Shown: in pieces, positions 22,849-32,327 of the stretch
Numbering within the stretch: the first letter of the stretch is position 1
How the letters are laid out: every line of letters begins with the position of its first letter
Assembly (NCBI GenBank): GCA_003576535.1
Contig: QXCQ01000220.1
Coordinates: forward strand, 1,586-46,598
Source: Nakamurella silvestris
Lineage (GTDB): Bacteria > Actinomycetota > Actinomycetes > Mycobacteriales > Nakamurellaceae
Length of the DNA stretch: 45,013 bases
Reading direction: 5' to 3'
Program-made: the position numbers and the translations under genes
The notes under the pieces: generated by a model
What the model was told of the DNA's origin: nothing
Seen by the model: the letters and a program-made list of their open reading frames with translations, nothing else
Database searches by the model: none

Positions 22849-23494
22849 TCAGGTACCGCGGATTGGCCGGTTCCGGTTCCAGTTTCTTGCGCAGCTGGGC
22901 CATGTACAACCGCAGGTAACCGGTGTCGGCGGTGTGGGCCGGCCCCCAGATCTGGCTCAACAGGGACTGACGGGTGACGAGTTTGTCGGGGTTGCGCACC
23001 AGGAACTCCAGGATCTGCCACTCGGTCGGGGTCAGCCGCACCACCTCCGAACCGCTCGCCGCCTCCCGGGTGATCCGCTTCGCCGTCAGGTCCACCGTGA
23101 TCGGCCCGAACACGACCACCGGCTCCCCCGGCGCTTGCGGAACCCGCCTGGTCAGCGCCCGGATCCGGGCCAGCAGCTCGTCGATCGAGAAAGGCTTGGT
23201 GACGTAGTCGTCCGCCCCGGCGTCCAGAGCCTCCACCTTGTCCGAGGCCCCGGTCCGGCCGGACACCACCAGGATCGGCACCTGGGACCATCCCCGTAGA
23301 CCCTCGATCACCTCGATCCCGTTCAGTTTCGGCATCCCCAGATCCAGCATCACGAGGTCGGGGTGGTGTTCGATCGCGGCGTTCAGCGCGGCCTGGCCGT
23401 CATGGGCCGGGATGATCTCGTACCCGCGTGCCCCGAGGGTCACCCGCAGCGCCCGCAGGATCTGCGGGTCGTCATCGGCGATCAGGATCTTCAT
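22811..23494 (-). CDS. kdpE: KdpE, response regulator of the Kdp K+ system
   Basis: 227 aa. Receiver domain 1-115: acidic pocket IADDDPQ, phospho-acceptor Asp in LVMLDLGMPKLNG, and the conserved Lys in DDYVTKPFSIDELLARIRAL. OmpR-type winged helix 130-227: VRLTPTEWQILEFLVRNPDK, SQIWGP, YLRLYMAQLRKKLEPEP, GMGYRF. It starts inside the kdpD stop (ATGA overlap, 23491-23494), so the two are translated together. KdpE activates kdpFABC when K+ is limiting. Placement at the 3' end of the same operon implies autoregulation. The receiver and DNA-binding domains look complete. Confidence 0.95.
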   Translation of the reverse strand: MKILIADDDPQILRALRVTLGARGYEIIPAHDGQAALNAAIEHHPDLVMLDLGMPKLNGIEVIEGLRGWSQVPILVVSGRTGASDKVEALDAGADDYVTKPFSIDELLARIRALTRRVPQAPGEPVVVFGPITVDLTAKRITREAASGSEVVRLTPTEWQILEFLVRNPDKLVTRQSLLSQIWGPAHTADTGYLRLYMAQLRKKLEPEPANPRYLITEAGMGYRFVP

Positions 23495-26016
23495 CGCTCC
23501 ACCTCTGGAATCTGCTCGTTGACGACCTCATGCGCGGCCTCGTGCGCGGCGGCGGGCAGCGAGATCACCATGGTGAGCCCGCCTCCCGGGGTGTCCTGGG
23601 CCTCCAGCTGACCGCCCATCCCCTCGGTGAACCCCTTCGACAGGGCGAGCCCGAGACCAAGACCGGTCAGGTTGTCGATGTCCCCGAGCCGCTGGAAGGG
23701 AACGAAGATCTCCTCGCGCCGGTGGGCGGGGATACCGGGGCCGTGATCGGCGATCCGGATCTCGATCGTGCCGGCGAACTGGCTGGTCGAGATCCGGACC
23801 AGCCGGCCTGCCGGGGAGTACCGGGCGGCGTTGGACAGCAGGTTGACCACCACCCGCTCCAGCAGACCCGAGTCGGCCAGCACCGGTCCGACATCGGCAG
23901 CCAGGTCGAACTCCACCTCCCCGGGCCCCAGGCCCAGCTCGTCCAGGGCCGGCAGTATCACGTCGACCACGTCCAGCGGCGCGAGATAGACCCCGAGCAC
24001 CCCGGCCTGCAGCCGGCTCACGTCCAACAGGTTGGTGACGAGGTCGGCCAGCGTCTGCAGGCTCTCCTCCGCTGTCGCCAGCAGTTCCTCGCGGTCCTCC
24101 TCGGACCAGGTGATGTCGGAGGAGCGCAGGCCGCTGACCGCCGCGGTGGCCACGGTCAGCGGCCGTCGGAGGTCGTGGCCGACCGCGGCGAGCAGGGCGC
24201 TGCGCACCCGGTCGGCCTCGGCCAGCGGTCCGACGGTCGAGGCCGTCAGGGTCAGATCACTGTGTTCCAGGGCGGCGTCGATCTGGGTGGCGATGACGGC
24301 CAGCAACCGCCGCTCGGAGGCGGCCAGGTCCGGCCCGTACAGCTCCAGACCGGCCCGGGTGCCCACGGCGACGGTGGTCAGGTGGTCCTCAGGGGCCGGC
24401 TCGCCGTCCGCGCAGAGCACCGAGCCGTCGGCCGTCAGCCGCACCGCCGCCAACCCGAAGGCCTCCCTGGTCCGGGTCACCAGGGCCTGCAACGCATCCT
24501 CACCGCGGAGCACACTGCCTGCCACGGTGGCCAGCAGCTCCGATTCCGCGGCCGCCCGCTGGGCGGTTCGGGTCCGCCTCGCCGCCTGGTCGACGACGTA
24601 GCTGACCAGCACCGCGTTGAGCACGTACAACCCGAGGGCGAACAGGTGCAGCGGTTTGTCGACCGTCACCCGGTACAGCGGTTCGACGAAGAAGAAGTCC
24701 AGGGTGAGCCCGGAGAAGAGGGCGGCGAAGACGGCCGGCCAGATCCCGCCGGTCAAGGCCACCAGCACCACCAGCAGCTGGTAGGTCAGCACATCGCTGG
24801 TGATCGAGTCGGCGCTGCGCAGGCTGGCGAGCAGCCAGGTCACCAACGGCCCGCCGACCAGCGCCAGGACGAATCCGGCCAGTCGCCGCTGCGGGGTCAG
24901 CGCACCGCTGACCCGCGGCAGGGTGAACCTGCCGCCGGCCGCGTCGTGGTTGACGATGTGCACGTCGATGTCGCCGGACTCCCGGATGACGGTGGCACCG
25001 ATGCCGGGGCCGGTGGTCGCCGCGGCCAACCGGCTCCGCCGGCTCACCCCGATGACGAGCTGGGTGGCGTTCACCGCCTTGGCGAATTCGACCAGGGCGG
25101 ACGGGATGTCGCCGCCGACCACCTGGTGGTAGGTACCACCGAGCTTCTCCACCAGGGAACGCTGGGCGGCCAGCGAACCGGGGTGGGCCTCCCGCAGGCC
25201 GTCCTGGCTGGTGACGTGCACGGCGATGACCTCTCCCCCGGCCGACCGCGCCGCGATCCTGGCCCCGCGCCGCAGCAGGGTCTCCCCTTCCGGCCCTCCG
25301 GTGAGCGCCACCACCACCCGCTCCCTGGCCTCCCATTTGCTGTCGATGCCGTGCTGTTTGCGGTAGGAGTTGAGGGCGCTGTCGACCTCGTCCGCCAGCC
25401 ACAGCAGGGCCAGCTCACGCAGGGCGGTGAGGTTGCCGAGCCGGAAGTAGTTCGACAGCGCGGCGTCCATCCGTTCGGCCGGGTAGACGTAGCCCTGGGC
25501 CAACCGGGCCCGCAGGGCCTGCGGCGCGAGGTCGACCACCTCGATCTGCTCGGCGGCCCGGAGCACCGTGTCCGGGATCGTTTCCCGCTGGGCCACACCG
25601 GTGATCTGTTGGACCACGTCGTTGAGGGACTCGATGTGCTGGATGTTGACGGTGGACATCACGTCGATACCGGCGTCGAGCAGGACTTCCACATCCTGCC
25701 AGCGTTTCTCGTTCGCCGAACCCGGGGCATTGGTGTGGGCCAGTTCGTCCACCAGGGCCAGATCGGGGCGACGGGCCAGGACGGCATCCAGATCCATCTC
25801 GCTGAGCACCACCCCGCGGTGGGAGATCTCCGCCCGCGGGGTGATCTCCAGACCCTCCACCAGCGCCGCTGTGGCGGCCCGGCCGTGGGTCTCGACCACC
25901 GCGACAACCACGTCCCGGCCCTCGCGCAGCAGCCGCCGCCCCTCCTCGAGCATCGTGTAGGTCTTGCCGACCCCCGGCGCCGCGCCGAGGAACACCCGAA
26001 GCTGTCCGCGTGCCAT
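23491..26016 (-). CDS. kdpD: KdpD, osmosensitive K+ sensor histidine kinase
   Basis: 841 aa, slightly shorter than E. coli KdpD (894). N-terminal KdpD domain 1-~210 with Walker A LGAAPGVGKTYTML and Walker B-like RRPDLALVDELAHTN; USP-like domain ~225-360 (VVALTGGPEGETLLRRGARI); four membrane helices ~380-480; a GAF-type region ~500-600; kinase core with H-box AVGHDLRRPLTVATAAVSGL and ATPase motifs VVVNLLSNAARYSP, IADHGPGIP and GLGLGLALSKGFTEGMGG. It senses intracellular K+ and turgor at the membrane and phosphorylates KdpE. It lies 52 bp after kdpC and overlaps kdpE by 4 bp. All expected domains are present. Confidence 0.95.
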   Translation of the reverse strand: MARGQLRVFLGAAPGVGKTYTMLEEGRRLLREGRDVVVAVVETHGRAATAALVEGLEITPRAEISHRGVVLSEMDLDAVLARRPDLALVDELAHTNAPGSANEKRWQDVEVLLDAGIDVMSTVNIQHIESLNDVVQQITGVAQRETIPDTVLRAAEQIEVVDLAPQALRARLAQGYVYPAERMDAALSNYFRLGNLTALRELALLWLADEVDSALNSYRKQHGIDSKWEARERVVVALTGGPEGETLLRRGARIAARSAGGEVIAVHVTSQDGLREAHPGSLAAQRSLVEKLGGTYHQVVGGDIPSALVEFAKAVNATQLVIGVSRRSRLAAATTGPGIGATVIRESGDIDVHIVNHDAAGGRFTLPRVSGALTPQRRLAGFVLALVGGPLVTWLLASLRSADSITSDVLTYQLLVVLVALTGGIWPAVFAALFSGLTLDFFFVEPLYRVTVDKPLHLFALGLYVLNAVLVSYVVDQAARRTRTAQRAAAESELLATVAGSVLRGEDALQALVTRTREAFGLAAVRLTADGSVLCADGEPAPEDHLTTVAVGTRAGLELYGPDLAASERRLLAVIATQIDAALEHSDLTLTASTVGPLAEADRVRSALLAAVGHDLRRPLTVATAAVSGLRSSDITWSEEDREELLATAEESLQTLADLVTNLLDVSRLQAGVLGVYLAPLDVVDVILPALDELGLGPGEVEFDLAADVGPVLADSGLLERVVVNLLSNAARYSPAGRLVRISTSQFAGTIEIRIADHGPGIPAHRREEIFVPFQRLGDIDNLTGLGLGLALSKGFTEGMGGQLEAQDTPGGGLTMVISLPAAAHEAAHEVVNEQIPEVER

Positions 26017-26068
26017 GTCGCCTCCCTCTGCCGCCGGTACCGGTCACCACATCCTGCTCACGCCGAAC

Positions 26069-26674
26069 CTACTGCGCCGCAGCGGCCTGCAGGGCGATGT
26101 TCAGTTCCAGTACGTCGACGGTCTTCTCGCCGAGGAAGCCGAGGTCCCGTCCGTGAACACTAGCCGTCACCAGGTCGTGCACGGTCTCCTCGGACATCCC
26201 GCGGGCCTTGGCCACCCTCGGCACCTGGAGGTAGGCATAGGCAGGACTGATCTGCGGGTCGAGACCGGAGGCCGAGGCGGTGAGTGCATCGGGCGGGATC
26301 TGGTCCGGGGAAACCCCTTCCAGCGCCGAGATGGCCGCCTTGCGTTCGGTGATCGCGGCGATCAGGTCCGCGTTCTCCGGACCCCAGTTGCTGCCGCTGG
26401 AGGCGGCGGCGTTGTAGTCGGCGGCGGAGGGCCGGGACTGGAACCACTGCGGCAGTGCGTTGCCGTCGGCATCGGTGAAGGACTGGCCGATCAGCGAGGA
26501 GCCGACGATCCGGCCGTCCACACTGACCATCGAGCCGTCGGCCTTGTCGGCCAGTGCGGTCTGACCGATCCCGGTGATCAGCAACGGGTAGGCGATCCCC
26601 AGGCCGACGGTGAACACCAGCATGGCGCGGATCGCCACCCAGTACGAGCGAAAGGTGTTGCGGGGTGAGCTCAT
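26069..26674 (-). CDS. kdpC: KdpC, K+-transporting ATPase chaperone subunit
   Basis: 201 aa. One N-terminal membrane helix (MLVFTVGLGIAYPLLITGIG), then the KdpC signature regions GSSLIGQSFTD, LPQWFQSRPSAADYNAAASS, GSNWGPENADL, and DPQISPAYAYLQVPRVAKAR, ending with DVLELNIALQ. KdpC stabilises the KdpFAB complex and aids ATP binding by KdpB. It starts 9 bp after the kdpB stop. Length matches the family. Confidence 0.95.
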   Translation of the reverse strand: MSSPRNTFRSYWVAIRAMLVFTVGLGIAYPLLITGIGQTALADKADGSMVSVDGRIVGSSLIGQSFTDADGNALPQWFQSRPSAADYNAAASSGSNWGPENADLIAAITERKAAISALEGVSPDQIPPDALTASASGLDPQISPAYAYLQVPRVAKARGMSEETVHDLVTASVHGRDLGFLGEKTVDVLELNIALQAAAAQ

Positions 26675-26683
26675 TGTCTGTCC

Positions 26684-28825
26684 TTAGAACCCGGGGAAGA
26701 GGCTGATGACGAGGTCGAGGAGTTTGATGCCGACGAACGGGGCGATCACGCCGCCGAGCCCGTAGATCAGCAGGTTGCGCCCCAGCACACTCGAGGCCGA
26801 GGCCGGCCGGTACTTCACCCCGCGCAGGGCGAGCGGGATCAGCACGACGATGATGATCGCGTTGAAGATGATGGCCGACAGGATCGCCGAGGCCGGGGAG
26901 TGCAGTTTCATGATGTTCAGCGCCGCCAGACCCGGCAGCACCCCGGCGAACATCGCCGGGATCACCGCGAAGTACTTGGCGACGTCGTTGGCGATCGAGA
27001 AGGTCGTCAGGGCACCACGGGTGATCAGCAGTTGTTTGCCGATACGCACGATGTCGATGAGTTTGGTCGGGTCGGAGTCCAGGTCCACCATGTTCCCGGC
27101 CTCCTTCGCCGCGGAGGTGCCGGTGTTCATCGCCACCCCCACGTCGGCCTGGGCAAGCGCCGGCGCGTCGTTGGTGCCGTCACCGGTCATCGCGACCAGG
27201 TTGCCGCCGGCCTGTTCCTTGCGGATCAGCGCCAGTTTGTCCTCCGGGGTGGCCTCGGCCAGGTAGTCGTCCACCCCTGCCTCGGCCGCGATGGCCTTGG
27301 CGGTCAACGGGTTGTCGCCGGTGATCATGACGGTGCGGATGCCCATCGAGCGCAGTTCGGCGAACCGCTCGGCGAGCCCGTCCTTCACGATGTCCTTCAG
27401 ATGCACCACACCCAGAACCCTTGCTCCGGTTGCGGTTTTCACCGCCACCACCAGCGGGGTCCCGCCGTCGCCGGAGATCCGGTCCACCTCCGCGGCGAGT
27501 TCGGCGGCCACCGACGGGTCGAGGGCCTTCTCCTCGGACACCCAGGCGAGCACCGCACTGCCGGCACCCTTGCGGATCATCGAACCGTCGGGCAGGTCGA
27601 GCCCGCTCATCCTGGTCTGCGCGGTGAACGGCACCACCTCACCCTTGACCTCGGGATCGAAGGCGAAGGCACACTTCTGGGCCAGGTCGACGACGGACTT
27701 GCCCTCCGGGGTCGGATCACTGAGCGAGCACAGGGCCGCGGTCCGCCCCAGCTCCTCGTTGGAGACACCCGACAGGGCAACGAATTCGGCGGCCTGCCGG
27801 TTGCCGTAGGTGATGGTGCCGGTCTTGTCCAGCAGCAGGGTGGTGATGTCGCCGGCGGCCTCGACCGCACGGCCGGACATGGCAAGCACGTTCCGCTGCA
27901 CCAACCGGTCCATGCCGGCGATGCCGATGGCCGACAGGAGCGCCCCGATGGTCGTCGGGATGAGGCAGACCAGCAGGGCCACCAGCACCGGGATGCTCAC
28001 GGCCGCATGGGAATAGGCCGCGATCGGGTTCAACGTCAGGGCGACGACCACGAACACGATCGACAGGCTGGCCAACAGGATGTTCAGCGCGATCTCGTTG
28101 GGGGTCTTCTGCCGTGACGCCCCCTCGACCAGGTTGATCATCCGGTCGACGAAGGTCTCCCCCGGCTTGCTGGTGATCCGGACGACGATCCGGTCGGACA
28201 GCACCCGGGTCCCACCGGTGACGGCGCTACGATCCCCGCCGGACTCCCGCACCACCGGGGCGGACTCACCGGTGATCGCCGATTCGTCGACCGAGGCGAT
28301 GCCCCAGACGATGTCGCCGTCCCCGGGGATCAGCTCACCGGCACTCACGATCACGGTGTCCCCGAGGGTCAGGTCGGCCGAGGAGATCTCGACCACGCGG
28401 GTGAGGGCCGCGGACGGATCGCCGGTGGTGTCGTACCCGACGACCTGGTGGGCGATCGTGCTGGTCCTGGTCTGGCGCAGGCTGTCCGCCTGCGCCTTGC
28501 CCCGCCCTTCGGCGACGGACTCGGCGAGGTTGGCGAAGACGACCGTCAACCACAGCCAGACCGTGATCGCCCAGGTGAAGATCCCGGGAACGGTCACCCC
28601 GCCGGAGGGTTCGTTGCCGAACAGTCCGGCGACGGCCAGCATCGTGGTGAGCACGGCCCCGACCTCGACGACGAACATCACCGGATTGCGCCACATCTGG
28701 CGCGGGTCGAGTTTCCGGATGGCTCCGGGCAGCGCCGCGATGAGCTGGGGCAGACCGAAGGCACCGGCCGGTTTCTGCGGCGCCGCCCCCGGACGGGGTG
28801 CGGGGGAATCGATGAGAGTGGTCAT
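26684..28825 (-). CDS. kdpB: KdpB, K+-transporting P-type ATPase catalytic subunit
   Basis: 713 aa from ATG 28825, which shares one base with the kdpA stop (TGATG). The longer open frame upstream only runs antisense-like through kdpA. Hallmarks: [20 protein letters not shown], the actuator loop [13 protein letters not shown], the phosphorylated Asp in [13 protein letters not shown], the nucleotide-binding domain, [35 protein letters not shown], and the C-terminal helices with [20 protein letters not shown]. It hydrolyses ATP to drive K+ through KdpA. Size agrees with known KdpB (about 680-720). Confidence 0.97.
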   Translation of the reverse strand: MTTLIDSPAPRPGAAPQKPAGAFGLPQLIAALPGAIRKLDPRQMWRNPVMFVVEVGAVLTTMLAVAGLFGNEPSGGVTVPGIFTWAITVWLWLTVVFANLAESVAEGRGKAQADSLRQTRTSTIAHQVVGYDTTGDPSAALTRVVEISSADLTLGDTVIVSAGELIPGDGDIVWGIASVDESAITGESAPVVRESGGDRSAVTGGTRVLSDRIVVRITSKPGETFVDRMINLVEGASRQKTPNEIALNILLASLSIVFVVVALTLNPIAAYSHAAVSIPVLVALLVCLIPTTIGALLSAIGIAGMDRLVQRNVLAMSGRAVEAAGDITTLLLDKTGTITYGNRQAAEFVALSGVSNEELGRTAALCSLSDPTPEGKSVVDLAQKCAFAFDPEVKGEVVPFTAQTRMSGLDLPDGSMIRKGAGSAVLAWVSEEKALDPSVAAELAAEVDRISGDGGTPLVVAVKTATGARVLGVVHLKDIVKDGLAERFAELRSMGIRTVMITGDNPLTAKAIAAEAGVDDYLAEATPEDKLALIRKEQAGGNLVAMTGDGTNDAPALAQADVGVAMNTGTSAAKEAGNMVDLDSDPTKLIDIVRIGKQLLITRGALTTFSIANDVAKYFAVIPAMFAGVLPGLAALNIMKLHSPASAILSAIIFNAIIIVVLIPLALRGVKYRPASASSVLGRNLLIYGLGGVIAPFVGIKLLDLVISLFPGF

Positions 28826-30498
28826 CAGTGGAGCCCTTCCGCCAGTGGACCCAGCGCGAGAACGGGGAAATAGGTGAGTGCGGTGACGATGATGCTGACG
28901 CCGATCAGCAGACCGACGAACATCGGCCGGTGGGTGGGCAGGGTTCCGGAGGTGGCCGGCACCTTGTCCTGGGCGGCCAGCGACCCGGCCAGGGCCAGCA
29001 CGAACACGATCGGCACGAACCGGCCGAGCGCCATGGCCACCCCCAGGGCGGTGTTGAACCACGGGGTGTTCGCGGTCAGACCGGCGAAGGCCGAACCGTT
29101 GTTGTTCGCCGCCGAGGTGAAGGCGTAGAGGACCTCCGAGAGGCCGTGCAGGCCAGGGTTCCAGATCGAGGTGCCCTCGACATCGGAGCGGACGGCCGGG
29201 ATCCCGAAGCTGAGCGCGGTGCCCAGGAGCACCAGGGTGGGGGTGACGAGGATGTACAGGCTGGCGAGTTTGATCTCCCGCGGCCCGATCTTCTTCCCCA
29301 GGTACTCCGGGGTCCGGCCGACCAGCAGACCGGAGATGAACACGGCGATGACGGCCAGGATCAACATGCCGTACAGGCCCGAGCCGACCCCACCGGGGGC
29401 CACCTCGCCGAGCATCATGTTGATCATGTTCATCATGCCGCCGAAGGAGGTGAACGAGTCGTGCATCGCGTTCACCGCACCGGTGGAGGTGAGGGTGCTG
29501 GTAGAGCCGAAGAGGGCTGAGGCGAGGACGCCGAAACGTTGTTCCTTGCCCTCCATCGCCCCGCCTGCCAACTGCGGGGCGGTGCCGGCGCCGTGCACCT
29601 CGAACAGGGTCAGCGCCGTCAGTGACACCAGGAAGATCGTCGCCATGACGGCGAGAATGGCGTAGCCCTGGCGCTTGTCGCCGACCATCCGGCCGAAGGT
29701 ACGCGGCAGGCTGAAGGGGATGGCCAGCATCAGCACGTTCTCGAACAGACTGCTCAACGCGGACGGGTTCTCGAACGGGTGGGAGGAGTTGGCATTGAAG
29801 AAACCGCCACCGTTGGTACCGAGCAGTTTGATCGCCTCCTGGGAGGCCACCGGCCCGCCGGGGATGGACTGGGTGGCCCCGGTGATCGTGGTGACGTCGG
29901 TGAACCCGTGGAAGTTCTGGATCACCCCGGTGCCGATGAGGACCACCGCCGTCACGATCGCCAGCGGCAACAGGATCCGCAGCAGTGCTCTGGTCAGGTC
30001 CACCCAGAAGTTGCCCAGGGTGCCGGTGCGCCGGCGGGCGAAACCCCGGACCAGCGCGATGGCCACGGCGATGCCGACCGCGGCGGACACGAAGTTCTGC
30101 ACCGCCAACCCGATCATCTGCACCGCGTAACCCATGGTCACGTCCGGCGAGTAGGACTGCCAGTTGGTGTTGGTGACGAAGGAGATCGCCGTGTTGAAGG
30201 ACAGACCGGGCGGGATGGCCGGGAAGCCGAGGGCGTAGGGCAGTGCCGCCTGCGCCCGCTGGAGTCCGTAGACGATCAGTACGCCGACCAGGGAGAAGGC
30301 CAGCACCCCACGCAGGTAGGACTGCCAGGTCTGTTCGGACTTCGGATCGACGCCGATCACCCGGTAGAAGCCGCGTTCGACCTTGAGGTCATGGTCGGTC
30401 GTGAAGGTCCGCGCCATGTAGTCGCCCAGCGGGCGGTACAGGGCTGCCAGGATCAGGGCCAGTGCGGCGACCTGGGCGACGGCGAGTGCGAGCACCAT
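28825..30498 (-). CDS. kdpA: KdpA, K+-transporting ATPase potassium channel-like subunit
   Basis: 557 aa, about ten membrane helices. Selectivity-filter-like segments are visible, for example [58 protein letters not shown] and [20 protein letters not shown], which are standard KdpA signatures. It forms the K+ pathway in the membrane. The start ATG overlaps the kdpF stop by one base (TGATG at 30496-30500 on the minus strand) and the stop overlaps kdpB in the same way. Confidence 0.97.
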   Translation of the reverse strand: MVLALAVAQVAALALILAALYRPLGDYMARTFTTDHDLKVERGFYRVIGVDPKSEQTWQSYLRGVLAFSLVGVLIVYGLQRAQAALPYALGFPAIPPGLSFNTAISFVTNTNWQSYSPDVTMGYAVQMIGLAVQNFVSAAVGIAVAIALVRGFARRRTGTLGNFWVDLTRALLRILLPLAIVTAVVLIGTGVIQNFHGFTDVTTITGATQSIPGGPVASQEAIKLLGTNGGGFFNANSSHPFENPSALSSLFENVLMLAIPFSLPRTFGRMVGDKRQGYAILAVMATIFLVSLTALTLFEVHGAGTAPQLAGGAMEGKEQRFGVLASALFGSTSTLTSTGAVNAMHDSFTSFGGMMNMINMMLGEVAPGGVGSGLYGMLILAVIAVFISGLLVGRTPEYLGKKIGPREIKLASLYILVTPTLVLLGTALSFGIPAVRSDVEGTSIWNPGLHGLSEVLYAFTSAANNNGSAFAGLTANTPWFNTALGVAMALGRFVPIVFVLALAGSLAAQDKVPATSGTLPTHRPMFVGLLIGVSIIVTALTYFPVLALGPLAEGLH

Positions 30499-30587
30499 CA
30501 GAATTTCTCCGGTTTCACCAGTGCGATCACCAGGTAGACCACCGCAGCGACGGCTGCGACGGCGGCGAGGACGTTGAAGAAGGTCAC
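30498..30587 (-). CDS. kdpF: KdpF, small membrane subunit, 29 aa
   Basis: GTG 30585-30587 starts a 29-residue peptide: one hydrophobic helix ([20 protein letters not shown]) followed by the conserved end LVKPEKF, typical of KdpF. It stabilises the KdpFABC complex. The start overlaps the stop of the preceding 31-aa gene (GTGA) and its stop overlaps kdpA. Confidence 0.9.
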   Translation of the reverse strand: MTFFNVLAAVAAVAAVVYLVIALVKPEKF

Positions 30588-30679
30588 AGCTTCTCCACCC
30601 CCCGACCGACGAGGGCTACCACTGCGAACACGGCAAGGATGCCGAGCACATAAGCGATGTCGAGCACAACAGGCTCCAT
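30584..30679 (-). CDS. 31-aa single-helix membrane peptide at head of kdp operon
   Basis: ATG 30677-30679 opens a 31-codon frame: [20 protein letters not shown], then [10 protein letters not shown] and TGA, which overlaps the kdpF GTG by 4 bp. One membrane helix with a short polar N-terminus and a basic end. Its overlap with kdpF and its position as first gene argue that it is translated. It is distinct from KdpF (no PEKF ending). Similar tiny frames with an RG-VE-x-L ending before kdpF occur in actinobacteria as I recall, but I know no assigned function. Confidence 0.7.
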   Translation of the reverse strand: MEPVVLDIAYVLGILAVFAVVALVGRGVEKL

Positions 30680-30692
30680 CCGATCAGCGTGT

Positions 30693-30711
30693 GCGTGCCA
30701 CAGCGGCACGC
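30693..30711. promoter_or_regulatory. Inverted repeat in the kdp leader
   Basis: GCGTGCC (30693-30699) and GGCACGC (30705-30711) flank five bases, 14 bp upstream of the first start codon of the kdp operon. It could be an operator or an RNA hairpin in the leader. The 155-bp gap to the divergent TPM gene must hold both promoters. Confidence 0.4.
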
Positions 30712-30834
30712 AGGATCGAGTGAATACCTGCGCGGGGGTCGTCGGCGGCCATCCTTACGACTTCCATACGGGGGCGCCTACGGACCCTTACGGAACCTCA
30801 ACAACCTTTCCGGTCCACGAGTTAGGCTCGCTCC

Positions 30835-32265
30835 ATGAAGATCCTTGGCCGTATGTTCGCCCCGTTGCTGCTGGCCGGTGCCGTGGCGCTGGTGGTTCCG
30901 GGTGTCGCCCTCGCCGACACCACGATCATCGACGGGGCGAAGGTGCTGAACACCTCCGAGGTGAAGGCGGCCGCCAACGCCGTCCCCGGCGCCGACGTGT
31001 ACGTCGTCACCCTCGCCGACCCCGGGGAGGGTGTCGCTGACGAGCTCAAGGCCATCGGCTCGGCTGCCGGTTGGGACGACTACAACAAGGACTGGGACGA
31101 CAACGGTGTGATCATCGGGATGTACCCGAGCCAGGTCACCGGGCAGAGCCGCATCGAGATCTTCTACGGCCAGGACTTCGTCAACCAGTTGCAGGGCACC
31201 TACATCTCGATCATCGACGACGACATGATCCCGGCGTACAAGAGTTCCGGGCCCAACGCCGCGATGCTGGCGGGCCTGAACGGGGTCCGGGCCGCCCTCG
31301 ACGGTGGGTACAACGACCCGGGTGGGGCCGGCTCCACCAGCTCGAAGACCTCCGGGGCCACGATCTGGATCGTCATCGGTGTCGTCGTTCTGGCCGTCGT
31401 CCTGTTCGTCCTCTACGGCCGGCGCAAGCGCACCAAGGCTGCTGCCGCCGAGAAGGACCGGCTGGAGAAACTCGCCCTGGACAACGGGTACCAGGCGATG
31501 CAGCTGCACCAGCGGTTGGACCAGGCCAAGATCCTCGTCGGCACCATCGCCGATTCCCCGGCCCAGGACGTGGTCGAGGCCGATGTGGCCGATGTCGAGC
31601 GGGTGTTGAACCGGCGGGACGCCGAGCCCGATCTGAACACCGATGCCGATCTGGACCATCAGAACCTGACGACGCTCGCCGCCGCCCTGGACAGCATCTC
31701 CACCCGGGTGGCGATCCTGCGCAAGGACACCGGCTGGCAGGACATGTGGAGCAACGAGGTGGCCACGGTCCGCAGCGCCTCGGCGCAGTTGCTGTCCAAC
31801 GCCCAGGCGGTCCGCCAGGCGAAACCCGATCTGCAGTTGAACATCCAGCCGGTCGACGACCAGCTGTCCACCCTGCAGGGCAGTGTGCTCAGCGGGACCA
31901 CCCCGATCGACCGTGGGGTGCAGACCCTCGGCGAGATCAGCCGTGGGGTCAAGACCCAGGCCGACGCGGTCAACGCCTACCTGGCCTCGATCGCGGAGGA
32001 GCGGCGGCAGGCCGAGGCCGCGCTGGCCCGTCAGCGCGAGATCGACGCCCAGAACCGTCGCGGCGGCGGCGGGATGGGCGGCGGCTCCGGCAGCTTCTGG
32101 GGCGGCATGATCGGCGGGGCGATCGGCAGCTCGATGAACAACCGTCGTCGCGGCGGTGGGGGCGGTTTCGGTGGTGGCTTCGGCGGGGGCGGTTTCGGCG
32201 GCGGTGGCGGCGGCGGCGGTCGCTCCGGCGGCGGCCACGGCGGTGGCGGCGGGCGCAGCTTCTAG
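30835..32265 (+). CDS. TPM-domain protein with Gly-rich C-terminus
   Basis: 476 aa. Signal peptide 1-27 (LLLAGAVALVVPGVALA). TPM/DUF477 domain ~30-155: VLNTSEVKAAANAV, VYVVTLAD, WDDNGVIIGMYP and EIFYGQDF. One membrane helix ~178-200 (IWIVIGVVVLAVVLFVLYG) followed by RRKR, so the TPM domain faces outside. A long helical cytoplasmic part ~205-410 follows, then a region of Gly repeats ending GGGGGRSF, as is common in TPM proteins. The role is probably membrane-protein or envelope quality control, but not firmly known. It is divergent from the kdp operon. The Gly-rich DNA is internally repetitive. Confidence 0.88.
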   Translation: MKILGRMFAPLLLAGAVALVVPGVALADTTIIDGAKVLNTSEVKAAANAVPGADVYVVTLADPGEGVADELKAIGSAAGWDDYNKDWDDNGVIIGMYPSQVTGQSRIEIFYGQDFVNQLQGTYISIIDDDMIPAYKSSGPNAAMLAGLNGVRAALDGGYNDPGGAGSTSSKTSGATIWIVIGVVVLAVVLFVLYGRRKRTKAAAAEKDRLEKLALDNGYQAMQLHQRLDQAKILVGTIADSPAQDVVEADVADVERVLNRRDAEPDLNTDADLDHQNLTTLAAALDSISTRVAILRKDTGWQDMWSNEVATVRSASAQLLSNAQAVRQAKPDLQLNIQPVDDQLSTLQGSVLSGTTPIDRGVQTLGEISRGVKTQADAVNAYLASIAEERRQAEAALARQREIDAQNRRGGGGMGGGSGSFWGGMIGGAIGSSMNNRRRGGGGGFGGGFGGGGFGGGGGGGGRSGGGHGGGGGRSF

Positions 32266-32327
32266 GACGTCAGGTGCCGGGACGGCAGCCATGTTTGGTG
32301 TGAGGTCGAGACGGACACCATCTGCAG

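Noticed and set aside
23428-26163. 911-codon open frame on the plus strand, opposite kdpD
   Set aside because: Composition (Gln/Gly/His/Arg-rich) and exact mirroring of kdpD show it is an antisense shadow.
32040-32265. Repeat array in Gly-rich coding DNA
   Set aside because: The GGC/GGT repetition is explained by the poly-Gly tail normal for TPM-domain proteins.
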